Source: an uncultured Riemerella sp.
GTDB lineage: Bacteria > Bacteroidota > Bacteroidia > Flavobacteriales > Weeksellaceae
Length of the DNA: 5,932 bases
Direction of reading: 5' to 3'
Assembly (NCBI GenBank): GCA_938037185.1
Contig: CALHQK010000113.1
Location: 1-5,932 of the forward strand
Position numbers and translations under genes: made by a program. The notes below the pieces were generated by a model that saw nothing but the letters and a program-made list of their open reading frames with translations, was not told where the DNA came from and did no database searches. Shown here one piece after another: positions 1 through 5,490 of this stretch (positions are counted from its first letter, which is position 1; every line of letters starts with the position of its first letter).

Positions 1-1298
1 TTTCTCGCTCCATAAGAAAGCGGATTTTCTCTCTCTATTTCTACTAATCCAAAGCCTTTATAATTAGGATTTACGGAAGTTTTTAGCTGTTTTCTATGGA
101 GTTTTTCATAAGTTGAAAAATCCACCACTTTTCTATTCCCAAGGGTTTCAAAAAGCTGCCATTTTTCCACAACGGATTTCCAGTTTTCATTTATTTTCCC
201 TGAAAAAACCTTGGATTTAGAACCGCTTCCATAAGCCAAAAAGCCTAATTCCTTCCCTGAAAGTTCTTCTTCCCTGTCAAAAGACACCTGTAATGCAGAC
301 AACAGCGCCATGAAAACAGAGGCTGTATAGAGGTTTCCTATCTCAGAGCTCGCTCTCTGTGACGGCTCTATTTTTTGTTTTATAAAATCCAAATATTCTT
401 CAGACTTGGCAAGGGCTTTTTTCTCTTCATCAGTCGTATAAGGGAGGTTGTTTTCCATGCTGTACAACTCTGTGAAAACTCTCTTTCCATGGAATGCATA
501 CGGCAGGTGAAAAATCAGATATTGCCAGTTTTCATAGGGTTTCACCAAATAATTTTGAACTTTGTAATGCTCATACGCTTCCCTAATTCTATTTTGGTAG
601 CATTGATTAGAATACTGCCCATCAAAAACTGGTTCATCAGAGAAAATTTCCATTTTGTCGGGCGCTGTTTCTGTTGCGTTTTTAAGGTCTGATTTAGCAA
701 TTTCTCTCCTTGGTTTGAAGAAATCAAAAACGCTCTCCGTAGCCACTCCCCATTTCCCTTCTATTTCCAGCAAATTCGGTTCTGCTGAAATCAATAAAGC
801 CACTGCACCAGCGCCCTGCGTATATTCGCCAGTTGATTTTAGTTCATATTTTGCATAGTCGGAGGCGATTACCACCGCTTTTTTATCAGGATTAACTTTC
901 ACAAAATCCAAACAAGTCTGCAATGCATCCACCCCGCCAATACAAGCAAAAGTCATATCCACCACATCACAATTCCCAAAACATCTCTCGCCCAGCACCT
1001 GCTCCACCATTTGCACCGCATAGGTAGCCGTAGGCTTTGCAGCATCCAAGGCGCTTTCTGTTCCCAAATAAATCTTTGCAATATCTTTGGGCTGAATATT
1101 ATAGTCTTTTATGAGCTTCAGAAGAGCCTCCGCCGCGAAAGTTGCCGTATCTTCGTGCACATCAGGAAGAGCCATCTTGTGAAGCCCAAGACCTTTTTCT
1201 AACTTAGCTGAATCTATTTCTCTATTTTCAGCTAATTCATTGATATTCAAATAGAGCGACGGCACATAGAAACTTGCCGCTTCAATTCCATATTTCAT
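1..1298 (-). CDS. mvaS: Hydroxymethylglutaryl-CoA synthase (3' end cut by window edge)
   Basis: This cytosolic enzyme condenses acetyl-CoA with acetoacetyl-CoA to HMG-CoA, the second step of the mevalonate route to isoprenoids, which many Flavobacteriia use. I translated 432 codons from the ATG at 1298; the frame stays open to base 1, so the C-terminus is missing. The thiolase-fold landmarks are present: GTESALDAAK with the general-base Glu at about residue 81, DMTFACIGG with the nucleophilic Cys at about 119, FHLPYAFHGK with the acetoacetyl-CoA-binding His at about 264, and a late YGSGSKSKVFSG loop near 356-367. These match the Glu/Cys/His triad of bacterial MvaS. A second in-frame ATG at 1291 would drop only MK. 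No Shine-Dalgarno is visible, as is usual in Bacteroidota. The gene starts 29 bp after the nucleoside phosphorylase stop, so co-transcription is likely. A PksG-type beta-branching synthase is the alternative, but no polyketide genes are visible. Confidence 0.93.
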   Translation of the reverse strand, partial: MKYGIEAASFYVPSLYLNINELAENREIDSAKLEKGLGLHKMALPDVHEDTATFAAEALLKLIKDYNIQPKDIAKIYLGTESALDAAKPTATYAVQMVEQVLGERCFGNCDVVDMTFACIGGVDALQTCLDFVKVNPDKKAVVIASDYAKYELKSTGEYTQGAGAVALLISAEPNLLEIEGKWGVATESVFDFFKPRREIAKSDLKNATETAPDKMEIFSDEPVFDGQYSNQCYQNRIREAYEHYKVQNYLVKPYENWQYLIFHLPYAFHGKRVFTELYSMENNLPYTTDEEKKALAKSEEYLDFIKQKIEPSQRASSEIGNLYTASVFMALLSALQVSFDREEELSGKELGFLAYGSGSKSKVFSGKINENWKSVVEKWQLFETLGNRKVVDFSTYEKLHRKQLKTSVNPNYKGFGLVEIERENPLSYGAR

Positions 1299-1327
1299 AC
1301 TTTGATTTTCTGGTTTTTATTTTTTTC

Positions 1328-2182
1328 TTATTTAATTATTCTCTCCAGCACCCACTCTATCATCATTTTTTCAGATTTATGGTGGTCTGCTGCGAACTCT
1401 CCTCTTCTTCTGTTTGCAATTACATTATTAATAGTAATCGCCTTGTATCCCAATAATTTAGACATTCCATAGATCGCCGAAGTTTCCATTTCAAAGTTAG
1501 TAACTCCTAAATCATTCAGCACTTCCAAAAACTGGTCATCCACAGCTCTCAGTCTCAGCTGTCTTCCCTGTGGCGCATAAAACCCTGGGAAAGTCGCTGT
1601 ATTTCCTACATATTTCGCATCTTTGAAATATTCATACTGACTCTCTGCCCATTCTGAGAAATAAAGCATAGATTTTATCTTTTCGTATGGGAATTTTGCC
1701 AAGAAATTTTTGCTAAATTCATTCTCAAACTGATAATCTTTGTAGAAATGAAGAAGTCCATCCAGACCTACCACATTCTGTGTTACCAGCATATTATCCA
1801 CCTCTACATCAGGATTTACGCTTCCACAAGTTCCCATACGGAACAGCTGTAAAGCCTTATGCTCTGATTTAAATTCTTTGTTTTTCAAATCAATATTCAC
1901 CAAAGCATCCAGCTCATTCATCACGATATCAATATTTTCCGTACCGATACCCGTAGACATTACCGTGATTCGCTCTCCTCTAAGCGTTCCTGTATGCGTG
2001 TAAAATTCTCTTTTATTTTTCTTAATTTCTACTTTATCAAAGTATTGTGAAACCTTCGGAACACGGTCTGGGTCACCCACCAAAAGAATTTTTTCTGCGA
2101 TATCTTCTGGCTGAAGATTCAGGTGATATACACTTCCATCTGGATTTAAAACCAATTCTGAGGCTGCTAATTTATTTACCAT
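1328..2182 (-). CDS. Nucleoside phosphorylase, uridine phosphorylase-like
   Basis: A 284-residue cytosolic enzyme of the NP-I (PNP/UDP) family, which cleaves nucleosides with phosphate to give free base and (deoxy)ribose-1-phosphate in salvage. Landmarks: LLVGDPDR (33-40), the glycine loop and Arg that bind phosphate; STGIGTEN (76-83); RMGTCGS (115-121), where Arg and Thr match the R-x-x-T of E. coli Udp; PQGRQ (204-208), matching its Q-x-R uracil-binding pair; and FEMETSA (230-236), the E-M-E ribose-binding motif. The Q-x-R pair favours a pyrimidine (uridine-like) substrate, but specificity is inferred. I chose the ATG at 2182 because the only upstream option, a TTG at 2227, overlaps a likely -7 promoter box, and its extra 15 residues are just Lys/Leu/Asn-rich leader. 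No Shine-Dalgarno is visible. It is followed after 29 bp by the HMG-CoA synthase gene. Confidence 0.92.
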   Translation of the reverse strand: MVNKLAASELVLNPDGSVYHLNLQPEDIAEKILLVGDPDRVPKVSQYFDKVEIKKNKREFYTHTGTLRGERITVMSTGIGTENIDIVMNELDALVNIDLKNKEFKSEHKALQLFRMGTCGSVNPDVEVDNMLVTQNVVGLDGLLHFYKDYQFENEFSKNFLAKFPYEKIKSMLYFSEWAESQYEYFKDAKYVGNTATFPGFYAPQGRQLRLRAVDDQFLEVLNDLGVTNFEMETSAIYGMSKLLGYKAITINNVIANRRRGEFAADHHKSEKMMIEWVLERIIK

Positions 2183-2224
2183 AATAATTTTCTTTTTTTT
2201 ATTTAATCTTAAATTTAAACTTCC

Positions 2225-2232
2225 CAAAGGTA
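2225..2232 (-). promoter_or_regulatory. Candidate Bacteroidota -7 promoter box for the phosphorylase gene
   Basis: On the minus strand this reads TACCTTTG, a full match to the Bacteroidota housekeeping -7 consensus TAnnTTTG. It would place the transcript start near 2220 and give a leader of roughly 40 nt before the ATG at 2182. No convincing TTG -33 element lies 19-21 bp upstream, which lowers confidence. If real, it drives the phosphorylase and probably the HMG-CoA synthase gene independently of the SUI1 gene. Confidence 0.5.
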
Positions 2233-2277
2233 AGGAATTTTATTGATTTCTTACTGATAATGTTCTTTTCTGAGGCT

Positions 2278-2601
2278 CTATCCTCCTACCCTCTTGGTTT
2301 TGTAGCCCATATCAGAGAGGATTTTCATGATTTTATCGCGGTTATCTCCTTGGATGATAATCACGCCATCTTTCTCCGAACCACCGATTCCCAAAGTAGT
2401 TTTTATTTTTTTGGAAATGTTTTTCAGTTCTTCCTCGCTGCCTTCGAAGCCCTCTATCAGAGTAACAGGCTTTCCGTTTCGTCCTTTCTTTTCGTATTTG
2501 CAGATGAGCGGTTCTCGCTGTTGATGCTCTTCCTCAGGCATCTGGAAATCCTGCTCTACATGGTCTGGAAAAAGATTTTTCAGCTGGTCTCGTAAATCCA
2601 T
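2278..2601 (-). CDS. SUI1/YciH-family translation initiation factor (eIF1-like)
   Basis: A complete 107-residue protein, close to the ~108 residues of E. coli YciH. The N-terminal third (1-33) is acidic and Gln/Glu-rich. The SUI1 fold covers about 35-107: RNGKPVTLIEGF (41-52), a helix with KNISKKIKTTLGIGGS (60-75), then KDGVIIIQGD (77-86) and RDKIMKIL (88-95). The GGS-x-KDG-x-I-x-x-QGD-x-R pattern is the family hallmark. In eukaryotes and archaea eIF1/SUI1 polices start-codon choice on the small ribosomal subunit; the bacterial orthologues have a less certain role, though YciH has been linked to initiation fidelity and stress. It is divergent from the ABC ATPase gene and 95 bp upstream of the phosphorylase gene, so it may also feed that transcript. 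The ATG at 2601 has no Shine-Dalgarno. Confidence 0.93.
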   Translation of the reverse strand: MDLRDQLKNLFPDHVEQDFQMPEEEHQQREPLICKYEKKGRNGKPVTLIEGFEGSEEELKNISKKIKTTLGIGGSEKDGVIIIQGDNRDKIMKILSDMGYKTKRVGG

Positions 2602-2605
2602 CGGT

Positions 2606-2613
2606 CAAAATTA
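2606..2613 (-). promoter_or_regulatory. Candidate -7 promoter box abutting the SUI1 gene start
   Basis: The minus strand reads TAATTTTG, a full match to TAnnTTTG, with only four bases between the box and the ATG at 2601. If used, the transcript would begin at or within a couple of bases of the start codon, giving a leaderless or nearly leaderless mRNA. No TTG sits at the expected -33 distance. Such boxes also arise by chance in AT-rich spacers. Confidence 0.38.
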
Positions 2614-2669
2614 TTTTTCTGCGAAAATAAGAATTTTATATCAATAAAATTTTATGTATTTTCGCCAAA

Positions 2670-2677
2670 TATTTTTG
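2670..2677 (+). promoter_or_regulatory. Candidate -7 promoter box for the ABC ATPase gene
   Basis: The plus strand reads TATTTTTG, matching TAnnTTTG, and ends eight bases before the ATG at 2686. The predicted leader would be only about 4-5 nt. An imperfect alternative, TATTTTCG at 2657-2664, would give a leader near 20 nt. Neither has a clear -33 TTG. There is no Shine-Dalgarno before this gene. Confidence 0.38.
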
Positions 2678-2685
2678 AATTCACT

Positions 2686-3384
2686 ATGTCTTTACAAATT
2701 ACTAATCTAACTAAAAAATTCGGTGAACAAACAGCACTGAACAACATCAACCTCAGCATTGAAAAAAACGAAATCGTGGGACTTCTCGGGCCAAACGGAG
2801 CAGGAAAATCCACGCTGATGAAATCCATCACAGGTGTAGTGAAAATAGATGAGGGCGAAATTTTGTTCAACGATAAAAATATCACTCAATATCCGATAGA
2901 AAGCAAGAAAAACATCGGTTTTCTGCCAGAAAACAACCCGCTTTACCAAGAAATGTTCGTAAAGGAATATCTGAATTTCGTGGCTGATATCCACAAAATA
3001 CCAAGCGAAAGAATAGATGAAGTCATCGAGCTAGTGGGCATCACTCCCGAAAAATCCAAAAAGATTTCCCAGCTCTCCAAAGGGTATAAACAGAGAGTCG
3101 GGCTGGCACAGGCGATTCTCCACCAGCCAGATTTACTTATCTTGGACGAGCCTACGAACGGACTAGACCCTAACCAAATCATAGAAATCCGAAATGTGAT
3201 AAAAGAAATCGGTAAGGAGAAAACCATCATCCTTTCCACGCACATCATGCAGGAAGTAGAAGCGCTATGCTCTCGTGTTATCCTCATCCACAAGGGAAAC
3301 ATCCTGCAAGATACCTCTATAGAGGAGTTCAAAGGGCGGTACAGCAATCTGGAAGAAGCATTCCAGAGCTATACTAATGGGTAA
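2686..3384 (+). CDS. gldA: ABC transporter ATP-binding protein, GldA-like
   Basis: A 232-residue cytoplasmic ATPase subunit of an ABC-2-type exporter. In order: Walker A GPNGAGKST (35-43), a Q-loop region LPENNPLY (80-87) with Glu where Gln is usual, signature LSKGYKQRVGLA (130-141), Walker B LLILDEPTNGLDP (150-162), and the switch His in LSTH (183-186). The LPENNPLY and LSKGYKQR variants and STHIMQEVEA closely resemble GldA, the ATPase that works with membrane proteins GldF and GldG in flavobacterial gliding. No permease gene is adjacent; in Flavobacterium gldA also lies apart from gldFG. The protein is a bare nucleotide-binding domain with little C-terminal extension, so the gldA name is by resemblance and does not prove motility, since non-gliding relatives also keep such ATPases. 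It stands as a single gene, closed by the terminator at 3414-3449. Confidence 0.9.
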   Translation: MSLQITNLTKKFGEQTALNNINLSIEKNEIVGLLGPNGAGKSTLMKSITGVVKIDEGEILFNDKNITQYPIESKKNIGFLPENNPLYQEMFVKEYLNFVADIHKIPSERIDEVIELVGITPEKSKKISQLSKGYKQRVGLAQAILHQPDLLILDEPTNGLDPNQIIEIRNVIKEIGKEKTIILSTHIMQEVEALCSRVILIHKGNILQDTSIEEFKGRYSNLEEAFQSYTNG

Positions 3385-3413
3385 ATAGCTTTTTTCTTTA
3401 ATATTTTAATTTA

Positions 3414-3449
3414 AAAACGGCCTGTCCATTTATAAGGACAAGCCGTTTT
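3414..3449 (+). terminator. Intrinsic terminator after the ABC ATPase gene
   Basis: An inverted repeat with left arm 3414-3427 (AAAACGGCCTGTCC) and right arm 3436-3449 (GGACAAGCCGTTTT) pairs over 13 of 14 positions, with one C-A mismatch and an eight-base loop. It is followed by a T-rich tract (TTTTCCTTTTTTT). It begins about 30 bp after the stop codon at 3384 and should stop transcription before the repeat array. Confidence 0.9.
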
Positions 3450-3560
3450 ATTTTCCTTTTTTTGTCATAAAAAATATTCTCGGCAAAGGAAAGAAAAATT
3501 TTTGAAAATCTAAAAGGATTTTTGTCAAAAAGAAGAGACAATTTTAAAAATCTAAAAAAA
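3450..3560. other. AT-rich spacer leading into the tandem array
   Basis: No gene is supported here. The stretch is A/T-rich and contains two similar segments, GAAAATCTAAAA near 3504 and TAAAAATCTAAAA near 3545, about 40 bp apart. It also holds CTCGGCAAAGGAAAG near 3480, which loosely recalls the array core CTCGGCAGAATTTCTG. These could be eroded outer units of the array, but the match is too weak to call. Confidence 0.4.
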
Positions 3561-3958
3561 TTTACCCCGCCAGAATTTCTGACAGCAAGAAATAAAAAAA
3601 ATTTACTCCGGCAGAATTTCTGACAACGAGAAATAAAAAAAATCACCCCGCCAGAATTTCTGACAACAAGAAATAAAAAAAATTTACCCCGCCAGAATTT
3701 CTGACAACAAGAAATAAAAAAAATTTACCTCGGCAGAATTTCTGACAACAAGAAATAAAAAAAATTCACTCCGTCGGAAGTTCCGACAGCAAAAAATAAA
3801 AAATTTTACTCCGCCGGAAGTTCCGACAACGAGAAATGAAAAAATTTACCCCGCCGGAAGTTCCGACAACGAGAAATAAAAAAAATTCACTCCGCCGGAA
3901 GTTCCGACAGCAAGAAATAAAAAATATTTACTCCGTCGGAAGTTCCGACAGCGAAAAA
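3561..3958. repeat. Tandem array: ten 40-41 bp units, each with a central dyad
   Basis: Units begin at about 3561, 3602, 3642, 3683, 3724, 3765, 3805, 3845, 3886 and 3927; the last is incomplete at its 3' end. Each reads roughly TTTACYCCG, a dyad core, ACARCRAGAAAT, then a run of seven or eight A. Lengths of 40 or 41 differ mainly by one base in the A-run. Units 1-5 carry the core CAGAATTTCTG; units 6-10 carry CGGAAGTTCCG. Both are 5-bp inverted repeats around one central base, and in units 6 and 10 flanking bases extend the symmetry to seven bp (GTCGGAA/TTCCGAC). The array sits after the ABC gene's terminator and about 540 bp before the cation transporter. Its function is unknown. The period is not a multiple of three, so it is not a protein repeat. 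Confidence 0.95.
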
Positions 3959-4010
3959 CTTTTTTTTATTTTCAAAATCGTTTTTTCTTTTCAGCGATTT
4001 TTTTAAAAAA

Positions 4011-4063
4011 TTTTAAAGATTAAATTTCTCTTCCGCTAAGGATTTTTTTTGGTTTTTAAGATT
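4011..4063 (+). repeat. Repeat B, copy 1
   Basis: About 53 bp that recur at 4346-4399. The shared core TTCTCTTCCGCTAAGGA (4026-4042 here) is identical over 17 bases, and both copies continue with a T-run, GG, and TTTTTAAGATT. This copy follows the last array unit after about 50 bp of A/T-rich sequence. Confidence 0.85.
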
Positions 4064-4204
4064 AAACCTCCTCTACGGCGATATTTTCTTTCGTTTCTTA
4101 AATTTGATTTTTCCCTTTACTGAGAATATGAAATAGAAATCCAAAAAAAGAATCTTCAGTTTTGAGCCCTGAAATTTGATGAATCAAAATCGTATTCTCA
4201 TCAT

Positions 4205-4231
4205 CAGAACCCGAAATAAAAGCAGACCGCC
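4205..4231 (+). repeat. Repeat C, copy 1
   Basis: This segment, AGAACCCGAAA followed by four A and GCAGACCGCC, resembles 4291-4315. The 10-base GCAGACCGCC (4222-4231) is identical to 4306-4315, and the left part matches with small changes. The second copy leads directly into a remnant of the array core; this one does not. Confidence 0.65.
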
Positions 4232-4290
4232 CAGTCCTGCCATTTGCGAAAATCCAGCTTTGGGCAGAGCATCGGGAGTGCTTTTTATAA

Positions 4291-4315
4291 AGAACCGAAA
4301 CTCGGGCAGACCGCC
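4291..4315 (+). repeat. Repeat C, copy 2
   Basis: Second copy of the 25-27 bp segment seen at 4205-4231, here AGAACCGAAACTCGG then GCAGACCGCC. It overlaps the array-like remnant beginning at 4311, so it may be part of the same composite unit. Confidence 0.65.
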
Positions 4316-4334
4316 GGAACTTCTGACAGCGAAA
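4311..4334 (+). repeat. Degenerate, hybrid copy of the array unit core
   Basis: The stretch CCGCCGGAACTTCTGACAGC (4311-4330) then GAAA matches the array core and its right flank. Its left arm is CGGAA, as in units 6-10, while its right arm is TTCTG, as in units 1-5, so the dyad is broken at one pair. It lies about 350 bp from the array and precedes repeat B copy 2, as array unit 10 precedes copy 1. Confidence 0.8.
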
Positions 4335-4345
4335 TTTTATTTCAA

Positions 4346-4399
4346 TTTTTAAGTTTAAACTTCTCTTCCGCTAAGGAATTTTTTTGGATTTTTAAGATT
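4346..4399 (+). repeat. Repeat B, copy 2
   Basis: Second copy of the approximately 53 bp repeat, with the 17-base identical core at 4361-4377 and the same T-rich tail ending TTTTTAAGATT. In this copy the core reads TTCC-GCTAA-GGAA, a small dyad; copy 1 lacks the final A. Confidence 0.85.
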
Positions 4400-4495
4400 T
4401 TTTCGTCTAACAAGGAAAATGGTAAAGGGAAATCCAAAAAAAAATTGTAATTTTCGAATGTTTTTCATTTCGTTTCACCAAAAAAACATCATACT

Positions 4496-5416
4496 ATGGG
4501 ACATTCACACGAAGGACACTGCCACCACCATAGCGTGAGCAGTCTGGAAAATATCAACAGGGCGTTTTACATCGGTATCGGTCTGAATCTGCTCTACACC
4601 ATAACAGAATTTGCGGTCGGTTTTAAAATCAATTCTTTGGCCTTAATCTCTGATGCGAGCCACAACCTGAGCGATGTTGCCAGTTTAGGAATTTCGCTCG
4701 TAGGCATCATTCTTGCCCAGAAAGCCAGCACGCACAGCCTGACTTACGGCTACAAAAAAGCCTCAATTTTGGCTTCGCTCATCAATGCTATTCTGCTGGT
4801 GTTCATTGTCTTTAAAATCATCATAGAAGCTGTGGAACGGCTGAATACGCCGCCACAAATGGAGAGCAGCGGCATCATCATCACTGCTGCGATAGGCGTG
4901 GTTATCAATGCTGTTTCGGCGTTTCTTTTTTATAAAGGACAAAAACACGATATCAACATCAAGGGGGCTTTTCTGCACCTGATGGTAGATGCTTTGGTTT
5001 CGGTGGGCGTGATTATCTCTGGGGTGATTATCTATTTCACAGGCTGGAATCTCGCGGATGTGGTTATAAGTTTCATCATCGCTGTGGTGATTTTGATTTC
5101 TACTTGGGGACTTTTGACGGAAAGCATTAAGCTCAGCCTAAACGGCGTGCCAGAGGGCATTAATCCCAATGAAATCCAAAAACTGATAGAGGAAATCCCT
5201 GCCATAGAACAGACCCACCACCTCCATATATGGGCGATGAGCAGCTCTGAAAACGCCCTGACCGTCCATCTGGTGGTAAATGAGGGAATAAGTTTCCAAG
5301 AAATGGAGCAAATGAAAAAAGAACTGCGCCACAAGCTGGAACATCACAACATCCAGCATTCTACCTTTGAGATAGAAAGCTCTGGCTGTAAATGCGACCA
5401 AGAGTTTTGTAAATAA
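4496..5416 (+). CDS. Cation diffusion facilitator (CzcD/ZitB-like zinc exporter)
   Basis: A 306-residue inner-membrane antiporter that moves Zn2+ (possibly Co2+ or Cd2+) out of the cytoplasm in exchange for protons. Six hydrophobic segments lie at about 23-42, 47-73, 91-112, 125-146, 158-181 and 186-207. Helix 2 has H-N-L-S-D (His56, Asp60) and helix 5 has H-L-M-V-D (His161, Asp165), together the 2His-2Asp site typical of zinc-selective members. The N-terminus is His-rich (GHSHEGHCHHH, 2-12). The cytoplasmic domain (about 210-295) carries the family motif HHLHIWAMSSSENALTVHL (241-259). It ends in GCKCDQEFC with three cysteines (298, 300, 305). Length is normal for the family. The ATG at 4496 is followed at once by the His-rich start; no Shine-Dalgarno is visible. 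It is probably monocistronic, with a long repeat-filled upstream region and a terminator downstream. Base composition (about 45-57% GC in the stretches I counted) is the highest in the window. Confidence 0.94.
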   Translation: MGHSHEGHCHHHSVSSLENINRAFYIGIGLNLLYTITEFAVGFKINSLALISDASHNLSDVASLGISLVGIILAQKASTHSLTYGYKKASILASLINAILLVFIVFKIIIEAVERLNTPPQMESSGIIITAAIGVVINAVSAFLFYKGQKHDINIKGAFLHLMVDALVSVGVIISGVIIYFTGWNLADVVISFIIAVVILISTWGLLTESIKLSLNGVPEGINPNEIQKLIEEIPAIEQTHHLHIWAMSSSENALTVHLVVNEGISFQEMEQMKKELRHKLEHHNIQHSTFEIESSGCKCDQEFCK

Positions 5417-5418
5417 CA

Positions 5419-5453
5419 AAAAAACAGCCGCTCACACGAAACGGTTGTTTTTT
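5419..5453 (+). terminator. Intrinsic terminator after the cation transporter gene
   Basis: The left arm 5419-5430 (AAAAAACAGCCG) pairs with the right arm 5442-5453 (CGGTTGTTTTTT) with one G-T wobble, around an 11-base loop. The T-run is built into the right arm. It starts two bases after the stop codon. Confidence 0.87.
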
Positions 5454-5456
5454 ATT

Positions 5457-5464
5457 TATATTTG
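5457..5464 (+). promoter_or_regulatory. Candidate -7 promoter box for the AT-rich terminal gene
   Basis: TATATTTG matches TAnnTTTG exactly and lies just after the preceding terminator. It would start transcription near 5468 and leave a leader of about 22 nt that includes the ribosome-binding site. No -33 TTG is found at the right distance (that position falls in the terminator loop). Confidence 0.45.
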
Positions 5465-5477
5465 TTGAACTTTTATC

Positions 5478-5484
5478 AAAAGGA
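5478..5484 (+). promoter_or_regulatory. Shine-Dalgarno-like site AAAAGGA
   Basis: AAAAGGA ends six bases before the ATG at 5491, near-ideal Shine-Dalgarno spacing. It supports that start codon. The other genes in the window have no such site, as is normal in Bacteroidota, so it is unusual here. Confidence 0.6.
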
Positions 5485-5490
5485 TAATTT

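Larger units (their letters stand above)
3959..4495. other. Gene-free region with degenerate and composite repeats
   Basis: I find no credible coding sequence in these 540 bases. They are strongly A/T-rich apart from a G/C-richer patch near 4200-4330. The region contains two copies of an approximately 53 bp repeat, a 25-27 bp direct repeat and a hybrid remnant of the tandem-array core, listed separately. A near-match to the -7 consensus (TAATTTTC, 4448-4455) lies about 40 bp before the cation transporter start, but it has a mismatch in the key G and no -33 partner, so I do not call a promoter. Confidence 0.7.

Noticed and set aside
2183..2227. Upstream TTG start extending the nucleoside phosphorylase by 15 residues
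   Set aside because: The TTG lies inside the likely -7 promoter box and the added sequence is Lys/Asn/Leu-rich leader with no family support; the ATG at 2182 fits better.
3398..3646. 82-codon minus-strand reading frame
   Set aside because: It runs through the terminator hairpin and the tandem repeats, encodes Phe/Lys-rich low-complexity sequence, and the 41 bp period shifts its frame from unit to unit.
3561..3958. CRISPR array
   Set aside because: The whole 40-41 bp unit repeats, including the A-rich part between dyads; there are no unique spacers and no cas genes. It is a minisatellite-like tandem array.
3561..3958. Array units as repeated minus-strand promoters
   Set aside because: In several units the minus strand reads TTG, 18 bases, then TAAATTTT, close to the Bacteroidota pattern. 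The final G of TAnnTTTG is missing, units 6 and 10 lose the TTG, and nothing downstream needs such promoters.
3561..4063. Iteron-type replication origin
   Set aside because: Direct repeats beside AT-rich DNA invite this idea, but I see no replication initiator gene and no convincing DnaA box (TTATCCACA-like) in the spacer, and the flanks are ordinary chromosomal genes.
4111..4431. Inverted pair TTCCCTTTAC (4111-4120) and GTAAAGGGAA (4422-4431)
   Set aside because: Ten matching bases about 300 bp apart, with no extension of the arms and no target duplication; could be chance in this low-complexity region.
4244..4450. 68-codon plus-strand reading frame starting with TTG
   Set aside because: It overlaps repeat C, the hybrid core and repeat B, lacks a ribosome-binding site, and resembles no family I know; it looks like a chance frame in the G/C-richer patch.
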